Shown: piece by piece, positions 41,018 through 50,422 of the stretch
Position numbering within the stretch: the stretch's first letter is position 1
Layout of the letters: every line of letters starts with the position of its first letter
Origin: Conyzicola nivalis
GTDB taxonomy: Bacteria; Actinomycetota; Actinomycetes; Actinomycetales; Microbacteriaceae
Reading direction: 5' to 3'
Length of the DNA: 64,000 nt
Assembly (NCBI RefSeq): GCF_014639655.1
Contig: NZ_BMGB01000001.1
Coordinates: 2,577,082-2,641,081 of the forward strand
Position numbers and translations under genes: made by a program
The notes under the pieces: generated by a model
The model's input: the letters and a program-made list of their open reading frames with translations, nothing else
Database searches by the model: none
Told to the model about the DNA's origin: nothing

Positions 41018-41667
41018 CCGACCTCATCGTGCTCGGCGCGAGCGGGCTGGCCAGGGAGGCGCTCGCCGTGGTGCGGGAGACCGGATCGCACACCCCGATC
41101 GGTGTGCTCGACGACCGCGTCGGCCACATCGACCAGATGTTCGCCGGACTGCCCGTGCTCGGCCGCATCGCCAACCTCGACGCCCACGCGCGGGCGGACG
41201 TGCTCATCTGCGTCGGCTCCGGCGTCGCGAGGGAACGCATCGTCGACTGGCTCGCCCAGACGGGCGTGCGTGGCATCCGCTATGCCACCGTCGTCGACCC
41301 CAGCGTGCGCAATCCGGCCCGCTGCCGCATCGGCGCGGGCAGCATCGTCCTCGCCAACGTGACCATCACGGCCGACGCGACGGTGGGCGACCACGTCGTC
41401 GTGATGCCGGGGACCACCATCACCCACGACGACGTGGTCGACGACTACGCGACCCTCGCCGCGGGGGTGTCGCTCGGCGGCGGGGTCACCGTCGGCCGCG
41501 GCGCCTACGTCGGAATGAACGCCGCCGTGCTGCCGGGCGTCACCATCGGCGTGCGCGCCGTGGTCGGAATGGCGGCCGCGGTGCTGCAGGACGTGCCCGA
41601 CAACGAGACCTGGGCCGGAGTGCCCGCCCACCCGCTCACCGCGCGGCCGTTGGAGATGACCAGGTGA
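41014..41667 (+). CDS. PglD/NeuD-like sugar O/N-acetyltransferase
   Basis: This 217-residue protein has the PglD pattern. An N-terminal nucleotide-sugar-binding Rossmann-like part (DLIVLGASGLAREALAVV, GVLDDR) is followed by a left-handed beta helix (IGAGSIVLANVTITADATVGDHVVV, DDYATLAAGVSLGGGVTVG) and the C-terminal AGVPA motif. These enzymes acetylate the amino group made by the DegT partner. GTG overlaps the aminotransferase stop, which supports the pairing. Together with a CapD-type dehydratase they would resemble the bacillosamine route, but the link is inferred. Confidence 0.87.
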   Translation: MTDLIVLGASGLAREALAVVRETGSHTPIGVLDDRVGHIDQMFAGLPVLGRIANLDAHARADVLICVGSGVARERIVDWLAQTGVRGIRYATVVDPSVRNPARCRIGAGSIVLANVTITADATVGDHVVVMPGTTITHDDVVDDYATLAAGVSLGGGVTVGRGAYVGMNAAVLPGVTIGVRAVVGMAAAVLQDVPDNETWAGVPAHPLTARPLEMTR

Positions 41668-42800
41668 GGGTCGCGCTACCCCGCGAGGCCGCGCCCGCGA
41701 GCGTGACCGTCGTCGTGCCCTGCTACCGGTACGGCCACTTTTTGCGCCGCATCGTCGCGAGCATCCTCGACCAGACCGACGTGCACGCGAGGGTCATCAT
41801 CGTCGACGACGCGTCACCGGATGATTCGGCCGACGTCGCCCGGACGATAGCGGGCGAAGACGCCCGCGTGTCTGTTTTCGTACACGAGCAGAACAGGGGA
41901 CACATCGCCACCTACAACGACGGGTTCGCCCTCGTCGAGACCGAGTTCGTCAGCCTCGTCTCGGCCGACGACCTCGTCGCTCCCGGCGCGCTCGGGCGGG
42001 CGACCCGCCTGATGACGACCCACCCGACGGTGGGCATGGTCTACGGACCGGTGATCGACTTCGTCGGCGACGACGTGCCGACGGGCGACTACCGCTGGGG
42101 GCGCGAGACGTGGAGCGTCTGGGGCGGGCACGACTGGTTCCGCGGCGTGATGCGCCGGGGGACGAACCCGATCCTGTCGCCGGAGGTGGTGATGCGCACG
42201 GCGGCGCTGCGCGAGGTGGGGCAGTACAACGCCGAGCTGCCGCACTCCGGCGACCTTGAATACTGGTTGCGTACCGCGGCCCGGTGGGACGTCGGGCGGG
42301 TGAACGGACGCGCCCAGGCTTACTACCGGGTGCACGGCGCGAACATGCATCTCGAACACTTCGACGCCACGGCCGAAGACCTGCGTCAGCGGCAGCGGGC
42401 GTTCGCCGCGGTCGTCGCGGGTGGTCTGCCGGCGGGCCTCGACGGCGCCCGCGAGTACACCAGGGCCACCAGGGCGCTCGCGCGGGAAGCCCTCGGCGAC
42501 GCCCGCAGGAGGCTCGACCGCGGTGCGTCCGCGGACTCGGTGCTGCCGCTCGTCGAATTCGCGGAAGCGCAGTTGCCGTCGTTCGACGGAACCCGGCGCG
42601 GCCGGGGCGTCGCCGAACGGATGCGCCGCGCCGAAGCCGGACAGACCCCGTCGACGGGGCAGCGGGCGGCCGAGTTCGCCCGCGGCCAGGGCGACCGTGT
42701 GCGGTGGAAGAGCCGCAACCTGCTGGGAATCGGCAACATCGCCAAGGCCACGGCCGACAAGACGACAACCGTGGCCGCCTACGCCGCGCGGAAGGACTGA
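41664..42800 (+). CDS. Glycosyltransferase family 2
   Basis: This 378-residue protein has a GT-A domain with VTVVVPCYRYGHFLRRIVAS, VIIVDDASPDDSADVA, NRGHIATYNDGF and the metal-binding VSADD. The acceptor side has LPHSGDLEYWLRTA. The C-terminal 120 residues are Arg/Ala-rich and helical, perhaps a membrane-surface attachment. GTG overlaps the upstream stop; the next gene starts five bases after its end. Donor and acceptor are unknown. Confidence 0.88.
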   Translation: MRVALPREAAPASVTVVVPCYRYGHFLRRIVASILDQTDVHARVIIVDDASPDDSADVARTIAGEDARVSVFVHEQNRGHIATYNDGFALVETEFVSLVSADDLVAPGALGRATRLMTTHPTVGMVYGPVIDFVGDDVPTGDYRWGRETWSVWGGHDWFRGVMRRGTNPILSPEVVMRTAALREVGQYNAELPHSGDLEYWLRTAARWDVGRVNGRAQAYYRVHGANMHLEHFDATAEDLRQRQRAFAAVVAGGLPAGLDGAREYTRATRALAREALGDARRRLDRGASADSVLPLVEFAEAQLPSFDGTRRGRGVAERMRRAEAGQTPSTGQRAAEFARGQGDRVRWKSRNLLGIGNIAKATADKTTTVAAYAARKD

Positions 42801-42805
42801 CGACA

Positions 42806-43939
42806 ATGACCACATTCACACCGGAGGCCGGCACCGCCCGGCGGGTCGGCGTGCCGATGCTCGACCTCGGCTACCAGAACCGTCAGGTGGCCGACGAGAT
42901 CGCGGAGGGTTTCGCGCGGGTCATCGAGAAGAACGACTTCATCCTCGGAAGCGACGTCTCCGCGTTCGAGCGTCAGTACGCCGACTACCTGCACGTCGAC
43001 CACGTCGTCGGGGTGGGCAACGGCACCGACGCGCTCGTCCTCGCGCTGCGTGCCGCCGGCATCGGCGCGGGAGACGAGGTAATCGTGCCGGCGAACACGT
43101 TCGTGGCGACGGCCGAAGCCGTCGTGCTCGTCGGCGCCACCGTGCGGTTCGTCGATTGCGGCCCCGACTACCTGATCGACCTCGACGCGCTGCGCGACGC
43201 GGTGTCCGCCGCCACCCGGGCGGTGATCGCCGTGCACCTCTACGGCCAGGTGGCCCCCGTGGACGCCATCCGCACCATCGTCGGCGACGACGTGGTGATC
43301 GTCGAGGATGCGGCGCAGAGCCAAGGCGCCCGGGCCGGCGAGCGTTGGGCCGGCGCCCTCGGCGATGTCGCCGCCACCAGCTTCTACCCCGGCAAGAACC
43401 TGGGCGCGTTCGGCGACGCCGGCGCGGTCATGACGCGTTCCGAGACGATCGCGAACCGGGTGCGGGCCGTGCGCAACCACGGCGGGCTGCGCAAGTACGA
43501 GCACGTCGAGATCGGCACCAACTCGCGGCTCGACTCGCTGCAGGCCGTCGTCTTGAGCGCGAAGCTCGCCCGGCTCGACTCCTGGAACGACGAGCGCCGC
43601 GCGATCGCGGCCCGCTACACCGAGGCGCTCGCCGCCGTCGACGGCGTCACAGCCCCGCTCACCGCGCCGGGCGCCGACCACGTCTTCCACCAGTACGTCG
43701 TCGAGCTCGACGACCGCGACCGCGTGCTGGGCGAGCTCAACTCCGCGGGCATCGGGGCGGGCATCCACTACCCGGTTCCCGTGCACCTGCTTCCCGCCTT
43801 CGCGCGTCACTCGCCCGGCGCAGGGGCCTTCCCCGCCGCGGAACGCCAGGCGGGCCGCATCCTCTCGCTTCCCGTCTACCCCGGGCTGACCGAGACCATG
43901 CAGGCGGAGGTCGTCGACCAGCTGGCGGCGCGATTGTGA
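42806..43939 (+). CDS. DegT/DnrJ/EryC1 sugar aminotransferase 2 (3-amino type)
   Basis: This 377-residue PLP enzyme has DFILGSDVSAFE, VGVGNGTDALVLAL, VPANTFVATAEAV, VEDAAQSQGA and the catalytic lysine in SFYPGKNLGAFGDAGA. The FYPGKNLGA.GD form is that of 3-keto-sugar aminotransferases (FdtB, QdtB, WbpE, DesV). It is distinct from aminotransferase 1 and fits the 3-dehydrogenase at 37765. I chose ATG 42806, five bases after the GT2 gene; the open frame further upstream is not family-like. The flippase gene overlaps its end. Confidence 0.9.
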   Translation: MTTFTPEAGTARRVGVPMLDLGYQNRQVADEIAEGFARVIEKNDFILGSDVSAFERQYADYLHVDHVVGVGNGTDALVLALRAAGIGAGDEVIVPANTFVATAEAVVLVGATVRFVDCGPDYLIDLDALRDAVSAATRAVIAVHLYGQVAPVDAIRTIVGDDVVIVEDAAQSQGARAGERWAGALGDVAATSFYPGKNLGAFGDAGAVMTRSETIANRVRAVRNHGGLRKYEHVEIGTNSRLDSLQAVVLSAKLARLDSWNDERRAIAARYTEALAAVDGVTAPLTAPGADHVFHQYVVELDDRDRVLGELNSAGIGAGIHYPVPVHLLPAFARHSPGAGAFPAAERQAGRILSLPVYPGLTETMQAEVVDQLAARL

Positions 43940-45420
43940 GTACCGAGGGGCTGGGCGACCGGGCCGCGGCGGGGGTGCTCTGGACCGTCCTGCAGAAGTG
44001 GGTCGTGCGCCTCGGCGGTCTTCTCACGGTGGCGATCCTCGCCCGCATTCTGGTTCCGGAGGACTTCGGCGTCGTCGCCATCGCGATGACGGTCATCCCG
44101 CTCATCTACCTGCTCTCCGACCTCGGCTTCTCGACCTACGTCGTGCAGACCGCGGACGCCTCGCAGAAGGTGTTGAGCACCGCGTTCTGGTATTCGGCCG
44201 TCGCCGGCGTGCTCTTGGCCGCCGGGCTGGTGCTGCTCGCGCCCGTGCTCGGCGCCGCGTTCTCGCTGCCGGCGGTGGTCCCGGTGCTCACCGGCCTGTC
44301 GCCCGCGGTGCTGTTCGTCTCGCTCGCATCCATTCCGACCGCGCTGCTGCGCCGCCGGCTCGCGTTCCGTGCGCTCGCCCTGCAGTCGTTCGCGGCCGGC
44401 GCCGTCGGGCAGGTCACCGCGATCGCCGTCGCGCTTATGGGCTGGGGCGTCTGGGCCCTGGTCTTGCAGCTGCTCGTCAACCAGGCGGTCGTACTCGGCT
44501 TCGCGTGGTGGTCGGCGCGCTGGCGTCCCGGCTTCGAGTTCTCCCGCCCCGAGTTCGCCACGATGTTCCGCTTCGGCACCAACGTCGTCGGGGTCGAGCT
44601 GGTGGCCCTCGCGCGCCTCTGGGCGGAGACGGCGATCGTGGTCTCCACGCTCGGCGTCACGGCGCTCGGCTTCCTCAACATCGCGCAGCGTCTCATCCAG
44701 GCGACCCACGACCTGTCCGCCGCGGCGATCCTCCCGGTCTCCACCGTGGTGTTCTCGCAGATCCGCTCGACGGTCGACCGCCTGCGCGCCGGCTACCTGC
44801 GCGCGCTCGGCCTGTCGTACGTCGTGGTCATGCCGGTCATGGTCTTCGTCGCGGTCGGGGCGCCGCACATCATCCCGCTGATGTTCGGTGGTCAGTGGGG
44901 TCCCAGCATCGTGCCGGCCCAGGCGCTCGCCGTCGCCGGCATCATGACCCTCGGCGCGATGCTCGACAACGGCCTCTTCTACGGCGTCGGCAAGCCGGGC
45001 CGGTGGCTCGCCTACGCGATCGGCATCGACGTCCTCACCGTCGGGACCACCCTGTTCGCCTCGCGCTACGGGCTCGTCGGCATCTCGGTCGGGTTCGTCG
45101 GGGTCGCCTTCGTCGCCACCGTCGTGCGCTGGATGCTCGTCGGCCGCCTGCTCGAGACGTCGACGTGGCGGGTCGCGAAGCCGTTCACGCTCGTCTCGAT
45201 CGCGGGCGCCGTCTCCGCGGCCGGCGGGATAGCGGCGATGGCCCTCTTCGCCGCCCTGCCCGCTTTCGTCGTCCTCCTCCTCGTGGGCGTGGTCGTCGTG
45301 GGGCTGCACGTCGGCGTCGTGCGCCTGGTGCAGCCGGCGACGTTCCACGAGATCGTCGGCCTCGTGCGCAGGAAGCTCCGCAGGGGCCGGGTCGTCGCAG
45401 CCGAGGGGGTGCCCGCGTGA
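43936..45420 (+). CDS. Wzx-like lipopolysaccharide/teichuronic acid-type flippase
   Basis: This 494-residue MOP-superfamily protein has about 14 helices, beginning AAAGVLWTVLQKWVVRLGGL and LARILVPEDFGVVAIAMTVI. The length and GVLWTVL/LVPEDFG motifs match the WzxC/TuaB type of flippase, different from the 12-helix protein at 21670. It should flip the locus B repeat unit. GTG overlaps the upstream stop, and the next glycosyltransferase overlaps its end. Confidence 0.9.
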   Translation: MSTEGLGDRAAAGVLWTVLQKWVVRLGGLLTVAILARILVPEDFGVVAIAMTVIPLIYLLSDLGFSTYVVQTADASQKVLSTAFWYSAVAGVLLAAGLVLLAPVLGAAFSLPAVVPVLTGLSPAVLFVSLASIPTALLRRRLAFRALALQSFAAGAVGQVTAIAVALMGWGVWALVLQLLVNQAVVLGFAWWSARWRPGFEFSRPEFATMFRFGTNVVGVELVALARLWAETAIVVSTLGVTALGFLNIAQRLIQATHDLSAAAILPVSTVVFSQIRSTVDRLRAGYLRALGLSYVVVMPVMVFVAVGAPHIIPLMFGGQWGPSIVPAQALAVAGIMTLGAMLDNGLFYGVGKPGRWLAYAIGIDVLTVGTTLFASRYGLVGISVGFVGVAFVATVVRWMLVGRLLETSTWRVAKPFTLVSIAGAVSAAGGIAAMALFAALPAFVVLLLVGVVVVGLHVGVVRLVQPATFHEIVGLVRRKLRRGRVVAAEGVPA

Positions 45421-46889
45421 CGAGCGACTTCCGGCGGCGCGTCCTGCTGTCGCTGCAGCGGCGGCTCGCGTGGATTCCCGCTCCGCTGCGGCGGCGGGCG
45501 CGCACGCTGCTTGGCCGCGACCTCGAGGCGGCGCCGACCGTCGACGACTGGTCGACGCGCCTCATCGTCGGCCCCGACGACGCCCCCCTGCACTGGCCCG
45601 GGCCGACGACGGTGACCCCGGCGACGCGCGCGCCCCGCCCGGCCGCCGCGTCGACCGGCTCCGAACTGCGCTGCCTGCTGCTCACCGAGTCGATCGATGT
45701 CTCGGGCATGGACGAGTTCGTGGCCTTCCTCGCGAGGCGGTTGCGTCGCTACGGGATACTCACCGCGGTCATGGTGGGTTCGGATGATCCGGGGAAGGGT
45801 ATCGGCGCGCTCGGCCACGCACTGCTCGCCGAGGGCGTCACCGTCGTCGATCCCGGCCGCGAAGCCGGCGCGGCGTGGATGCGATCGTGGCGGCCCGACG
45901 TCGTCGCCGTCCACGGCTCAGCGGACTGGCCCCTCGAGGCGGCCGCGGAGCTCGGCATCCCCGCGATCGAAACGCTGCACGGCATGCACAACCTCTTCGG
46001 TGCTCCGATCGCGGAGGTCGTGCGGCGCAGGAATCTCGTCGCGGGCCTGATCAGCGTGAGCGAGATGGTGCGGCTGCAGTACCTCGCCCTCGACCACGGG
46101 CTCGATCCCGAGGCGATCGTCACCATCCCGAACGGCGTCGACTCACACCGGGTGCAGAGCGTGGACCGTGAGCGCGCACGGGGCGCCCTCGGCCTCACCG
46201 ACGAATTCCTCTTCGTCTCGCTGGCGCGCCACTCGCTGCAGAAGAACGGCTACGCCCTCGCGAGCGCGTTCGACGATGTCGCCGCGGCGGTGCCGGGTAC
46301 GCACCTGCTGATCTGCGGCCGCTCCGACGACAGGTCGTACACGGGTCAGGTGGCCCAGTTGAAGCAGCGGATGCCCAGCGGTGACCGGCTCCACCTGCGC
46401 GGCAATACCCCTCACATCGCCGTCCTGCTCGCCGCGGCCGACGCCTTCGCCCTCGACTCGTTCTTCGAGGGGTGGTCGCTCTCGTCGATGGAGGCTCTCG
46501 CCTCGGGGCTGCCGGTCGTCGTCAGCGACGTGGGCGGCGCCAGGGAACAGCTGACCGGCGGCCCCGCCAAAGGGGCGCTCATCTCGAACCCGCTCGGCGA
46601 TCCGCTGGCCGTCGACTGGCCGTCGATCAGCGCGGCCCGGTTCCGGCGGCAGGTCAACCGGCACGAACTGGTCGAGGCGATGACCGCGCTCGCGCGCGGC
46701 ACGATGCCGGTCGGCTCACGCGAGGCGATCGCGGCGGACTCGCTCGCCCGCTTCGACGACGAACTCTGCATCAGGCGGCACGCGTCGGCGCTGACCGCGA
46801 CGGCGAACGGCAGGGCGATCGCCCTGCGGGGGGAGCTCGCCGTCACCGACACGGCGCTCGGAACGATCGGAGACAACCGTGCTGGATAA
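45417..46889 (+). CDS. Glycosyltransferase family 4
   Basis: This 490-residue GT-B protein has an N-terminal basic helical region. The acceptor domain carries SIDVSGMDEFVAFLARRL and ETLHGMHN; the donor domain carries IPNGVDSHRV, VSLARHSLQKNGYAL and the EX7E-type segment DSFFEGWSLSSMEALASGLPVVVSDV. Donor sugar and linkage are unknown. GTG start overlaps the flippase stop, and its own last 11 bases overlap the next gene. Confidence 0.88.
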   Translation: MTSDFRRRVLLSLQRRLAWIPAPLRRRARTLLGRDLEAAPTVDDWSTRLIVGPDDAPLHWPGPTTVTPATRAPRPAAASTGSELRCLLLTESIDVSGMDEFVAFLARRLRRYGILTAVMVGSDDPGKGIGALGHALLAEGVTVVDPGREAGAAWMRSWRPDVVAVHGSADWPLEAAAELGIPAIETLHGMHNLFGAPIAEVVRRRNLVAGLISVSEMVRLQYLALDHGLDPEAIVTIPNGVDSHRVQSVDRERARGALGLTDEFLFVSLARHSLQKNGYALASAFDDVAAAVPGTHLLICGRSDDRSYTGQVAQLKQRMPSGDRLHLRGNTPHIAVLLAAADAFALDSFFEGWSLSSMEALASGLPVVVSDVGGAREQLTGGPAKGALISNPLGDPLAVDWPSISAARFRRQVNRHELVEAMTALARGTMPVGSREAIAADSLARFDDELCIRRHASALTATANGRAIALRGELAVTDTALGTIGDNRAG

Positions 46890-48099
46890 CCTGAGGTCAC
46901 GAGTCGGCCAGGTCGCGCGCGTGCTGCGCGCGGAGGGCGTCTCCGGCGCCGGACGGCGCGCCCGCCGACTGGGTCACCGGCTGCTCGGCGAACAGACGGA
47001 ACAGCTGCCCCTGCTGGCCGCCGACGTGGCCGACTCGACCCGGCTCGGACCGGTCGCCGAACCCGTACTCGTCTCGGGGAGGCCGCTGCGCATTGGCTGG
47101 ATCACCGCCCCGCCTGGGGCCGGGTCGGGCGGCCACACGACCATGTTCCGAATGATCGAGGGACTCGAGCGTGCCGGGCACGACAACCGTCTTTACCTCT
47201 ACGACACCTCGCACAGCGACGTCGCCCGGCACGAGCGGGTGATCCGCGACCACTGGCCCGCGGTGAAGGCGACGGTCCACGACGTGGCGTCGGGGACGGA
47301 CGCGATGGACGCCGACGTCTGGATCGCCACCTCGTGGCAGACGGCGCACGTGCTGGCGTCCCGCCCGCACCTTCCCGGCCGCCGGATGTACTTCGTGCAG
47401 GACTACGAGCCCTACTTCTATGCGCACGGCTCCCTCTACGCGCTCGCCGAGGACACCTACCGCTTCGGCTTCACCGGGATCACCGCCGGTGCCTGGCTCG
47501 CCGAGGAGCTCGCCGATCGGTTCGGCATGCACAGCACCCATTTCGACTTCGGGGCCGACCTCGGGATCTATTCCGCGGCATCCGGAACCGACCGTCAGGG
47601 CGTCGTCTTCTACACCAAACCCAGCGTGCCGCGCCGGGGCCACGACACGGGGATGCTCGCCCTCGAGGACTTCGCCAGGGCGCGCCCCGAGGTGCCGATC
47701 CACCTCTTCGGCGACCCGGTGGCGCGGGTCCCGTTCGAGGCGGTGAACCACGGACGGCTGAGCCCGACCCGCCTCAACGAGCTCTACAACACCTGCCGGG
47801 TGGGCCTCAGTCTCTCCTTCACCAACGTGTCCCTCATCCCGTGGGAACTGCTCGCCAGCGGGGTGGTCCCGGTCGTCAACGACGCGCGCCACAACCGCAT
47901 CGTGTTGCAGAGCCCGGGGGTGGCGTGGTCGGCGGCGTCGCCGGCCGCGCTCTCGCGGGCCATGCAGGCGGCGTTCGACGGCTACGACCCGGTGACCACC
48001 CCGGGCAGGCTCGAGCGGACGGTCGCCGACGCGAGCTGGGCGGGCGCCGCCGACGCCGTGACGGCGTTCGTGGAGGCGCAGACGCTCGACCGGGCCTGA
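46879..48099 (+). CDS. WsaF-like glycosyltransferase
   Basis: This 406-residue GT-B enzyme carries IGWITAPPGAGSGGHTTMFR, YFVQDYEPYFYAHGSLYALAEDTYRFGFTGI (the WsaF signature region, 47393-47485), DFGADLGIY and VSLIPWELLASGVVPVVND. WsaF of Geobacillus is a beta-1,2/1,3 rhamnosyltransferase for S-layer glycan; here rhamnose is only a guess, since no rml genes are in the window. It is the last gene of the plus-strand operon and ends in a hairpin shared with the convergent chain-length gene. Confidence 0.85.
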   Translation: MLDNLRSRVGQVARVLRAEGVSGAGRRARRLGHRLLGEQTEQLPLLAADVADSTRLGPVAEPVLVSGRPLRIGWITAPPGAGSGGHTTMFRMIEGLERAGHDNRLYLYDTSHSDVARHERVIRDHWPAVKATVHDVASGTDAMDADVWIATSWQTAHVLASRPHLPGRRMYFVQDYEPYFYAHGSLYALAEDTYRFGFTGITAGAWLAEELADRFGMHSTHFDFGADLGIYSAASGTDRQGVVFYTKPSVPRRGHDTGMLALEDFARARPEVPIHLFGDPVARVPFEAVNHGRLSPTRLNELYNTCRVGLSLSFTNVSLIPWELLASGVVPVVNDARHNRIVLQSPGVAWSAASPAALSRAMQAAFDGYDPVTTPGRLERTVADASWAGAADAVTAFVEAQTLDRA

Positions 48100-48115
48100 C
48101 CGCGTCGGCGCGGTC
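48098..48115. terminator. Short bidirectional hairpin between convergent operons
   Basis: GACCGCG (48098-48104) pairs perfectly with CGCGGTC (48109-48115) around a TCGG loop. It covers the 17-base gap between the two stop codons. Confidence 0.6.
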
Positions 48116-48116
48116 G

Positions 48117-48887
48117 TCAGTGCGTGTCGACGGGACTCCGCCGCTCGGAGGGCTTCGTGTCGGGCGTGCCTTCGGGGTCGGCCGTGCCGTCGGTCGGGTC
48201 GTCGGCCGTGGCATCCGCGGCGGCGGCGGCCTCCGCGGCGCGACGCCTCCGGTTCTTCTTCGCCGACTCGACCCAGGTTCCCAGCGAGATCGAACCGAAG
48301 ATGAGGATGACGCCGGCGAGGGCCACCATGATCACGGTCCTGACGCGGCTGGACAGCTTCTCGGTCGCCCTGTCCGGCTCGGCGACGGCGATCGAGGTGA
48401 AGAGGAACCGCTCGTCGGCACCGTTGATGGTCTGGATGGCCTGCAGGTTCTCCTCGAAGAGGGTGCCCAGTTCGTAGATGGTCGCCAGTGACTGCTCCTC
48501 GGTCTCCCCGGAGGCGGTGATCGACACGATGAGTCCCGCCCCGCCGACGCCGGGGTTGGCGAGGAATTCGGTGCCGAGACCCTTTTGCTTCAGGTGCTCC
48601 TGGGTGCCAGGGGCGTTGAGCCGGGTGATCACGACGTTCGCGATCAGGTTCGGGTCGGACGAGCGCAGGTACGGATTGTCGGCGTTGAGGTCATTGAGCG
48701 ACGGGTCGAGGTCGATCTCCTTCTCCGACGGGATCTTCGGGTTCACGAGCGCGTACGAGATCGTCGACTCGTAGGTCCGTGGCCCGTAGAGGTAGACGGC
48801 GGCGGCGGCGGCGATGGTGAGGATGATCGCGGGGAACGCGAACCACTTCATGCGCCAGATCGTTCGAATTACTGCGAGAGGGTCCAT
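48117..48887 (-). CDS. Wzz/chain-length-determinant-like membrane protein without kinase
   Basis: This 256-residue protein has two membrane helices (WFAFPAIILTIAAAAAVYLY near 15-35 and VIMVALAGVILIFGSISLGT near 188-208) enclosing an extracytoplasmic domain, the topology of polysaccharide co-polymerases. The long cytoplasmic tail is Arg/Ala- then Asp/Thr-rich and lacks Walker motifs, so there is no tyrosine-kinase domain. It should control the length of the locus B polymer. It lies three bases after the ligase/polymerase gene. Confidence 0.8.
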   Translation of the reverse strand: MDPLAVIRTIWRMKWFAFPAIILTIAAAAAVYLYGPRTYESTISYALVNPKIPSEKEIDLDPSLNDLNADNPYLRSSDPNLIANVVITRLNAPGTQEHLKQKGLGTEFLANPGVGGAGLIVSITASGETEEQSLATIYELGTLFEENLQAIQTINGADERFLFTSIAVAEPDRATEKLSSRVRTVIMVALAGVILIFGSISLGTWVESAKKNRRRRAAEAAAAADATADDPTDGTADPEGTPDTKPSERRSPVDTH

Positions 48888-48890
48888 CGG

Positions 48891-50300
48891 TCATTCCATC
48901 CGATTCGGGTGCGGTGGGTTCGGGGCGGAGCTCAGGGGGGTTTCCTCGGATTTCACGAGGATCCAGATCGCTCCGGAGAGACCGACGAGCAGCGGGTAGC
49001 TCAGCGCGAAGGTCGGGAACGACAGGGAGTCGAAGGTCACCGAGCAGACGGCGGCGACGAAGAGGCCGGCGGCCGACGCGCCGGCGAGGCAGCGTAGGGC
49101 GGGCGAGACGGCGTGGCGTGCGGAATGGAGGGCCGCGACGCCGGGCAGCACGAGGTAGATGAAGACGCAGATGATGCCCACGATCCCCATGCTCACGATC
49201 GAGTTGAGGTACTGGTTGTCGAGGATCTCCAGCGCACCCCGCGCGGTGTAGTTGCCCGGACCCACACCGAACAGCGGGCGGGCGTCGATCATGCGGGCGA
49301 CGCGCGGGTAGTTGTTGACGCGGGTGGCGATGGAGGGGTCTGAGGTGTCGGCGCCCAGAGCGTCGGTGAGCGTGCCGACGAATCCGGGAACGGCGATGAA
49401 GAGCGCGATGATCACGAAGGGCAGGGTGGCGAGGGTCCGCTGGCGGGCGATCTTCGGCAGGAAGGGCAGCAGCACGGCGATGGCGACGACGGCGGCGAGG
49501 GTGCCGGAGCGGGAGACGGTGGCGGCGACCGCGAAGACGAGGAGGCCGGTCTGCAGCCAGTGGAACCACACCTTGCCGCGCGGGTCGTAGAGGGCCCGCC
49601 AGATCGAGAGCGGCAGCAGCATGGCGCTCACGACCCCGAACTCGATGGAGTGGAAGGTGCTGCCGGCCACCCGCAGCAGATTGCCCCTGGCCTGGAACGG
49701 GGTGTCCCCGCCGTTGTAGGTGAACCCCGGCATCGCGAGCTGCACCCACTCCATGGGGTTGATGTGGAGGGTGAACTGCACGAGACCGACGAGACCGCAG
49801 AAGAAGGCGCCCGCCAGCAGCCAACGCAGCAGTTGCAGCATGTCGGCCATGGATCGCACCGATTCGGCCGCGACGAGGATGAGGCCGAGGCTCGCGAAGG
49901 CGAGGATGAGCCAGCGGTCCGCGGCCGCGAGGCCGGTGTTGGAGGCCTCGCCGGTCCACCCTCCGTAGAGGGCGATGTACGACGCGATGATGCCGAGCAC
50001 GAAGATCGCGCCGGCGAGCCGGCCGGGGTACCTGATTCGCACCGGGTCGTGCAGGCGCCAGATCCACGACGCCAGCCAGAAGGCGAAGAGAAGGCAGGAC
50101 AGGATCATGGGGACGGTGCCGGCGGCCCCGATGTCCTTGATCACCATGCTCGACGGGAAGAAGAAGAGGGAGAACGCCGTGATCCTGAGGATGAGCGGTG
50201 TGCCGCCCGGCGCGGACAGCCGGTCTGCGTCGGTCACCGGGCGCCTGGCGGCCGTCGGCTCAGGGCGGGCGGAGGCGGTCGCGAGGGCGCGGTGAGCCAT
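48891..50300 (-). CDS. O-antigen ligase/polymerase-family membrane protein (locus B)
   Basis: This 469-residue protein has about 12 helices and the Wzy_C/ligase region: TVSRSGTLAAVVAIAVLLPF, then a periplasmic loop with RVNNYPRVARMIDARPLFGVGPGNY and LDNQYLNSIVSMGIVG. It polymerises lipid-linked units or ligates polymer to an acceptor; in a Gram-positive the first is likelier. GGAGG lies eight bases before ATG 50300. It starts the pair with the chain-length gene. Confidence 0.85.
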   Translation of the reverse strand: MAHRALATASARPEPTAARRPVTDADRLSAPGGTPLILRITAFSLFFFPSSMVIKDIGAAGTVPMILSCLLFAFWLASWIWRLHDPVRIRYPGRLAGAIFVLGIIASYIALYGGWTGEASNTGLAAADRWLILAFASLGLILVAAESVRSMADMLQLLRWLLAGAFFCGLVGLVQFTLHINPMEWVQLAMPGFTYNGGDTPFQARGNLLRVAGSTFHSIEFGVVSAMLLPLSIWRALYDPRGKVWFHWLQTGLLVFAVAATVSRSGTLAAVVAIAVLLPFLPKIARQRTLATLPFVIIALFIAVPGFVGTLTDALGADTSDPSIATRVNNYPRVARMIDARPLFGVGPGNYTARGALEILDNQYLNSIVSMGIVGIICVFIYLVLPGVAALHSARHAVSPALRCLAGASAAGLFVAAVCSVTFDSLSFPTFALSYPLLVGLSGAIWILVKSEETPLSSAPNPPHPNRME

Positions 50301-50371
50301 CAGCAGAGCCTCCGATCGGGTTCAGATTCGTGCGAATTGTTCTACAGGGTACAGCGATCGCGATTTCTCGA

Positions 50372-50391
50372 TGCCCCTCGAAATGGGGGCA
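50372..50391 (-). promoter_or_regulatory. C-run/G-run palindrome (box F)
   Basis: TGCCCCTCGAAATGGGGGCA lies 71 bases upstream of the ligase/polymerase start. On the minus strand it reads CCCCCATTTCGAGGGG. It is the same general shape as the boxes before the DUF4082 genes. Confidence 0.4.
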
Positions 50392-50422
50392 TACGGGGTG
50401 TGTTAGAAGGGGGCGCCGCGCA

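Noticed and set aside
43876-45348. A 490-codon minus-strand open frame opposite the locus B flippase
   Set aside because: Extremely Arg/Asp/Glu/His-rich, with no fold pattern; it is the complement of hydrophobic flippase codons.
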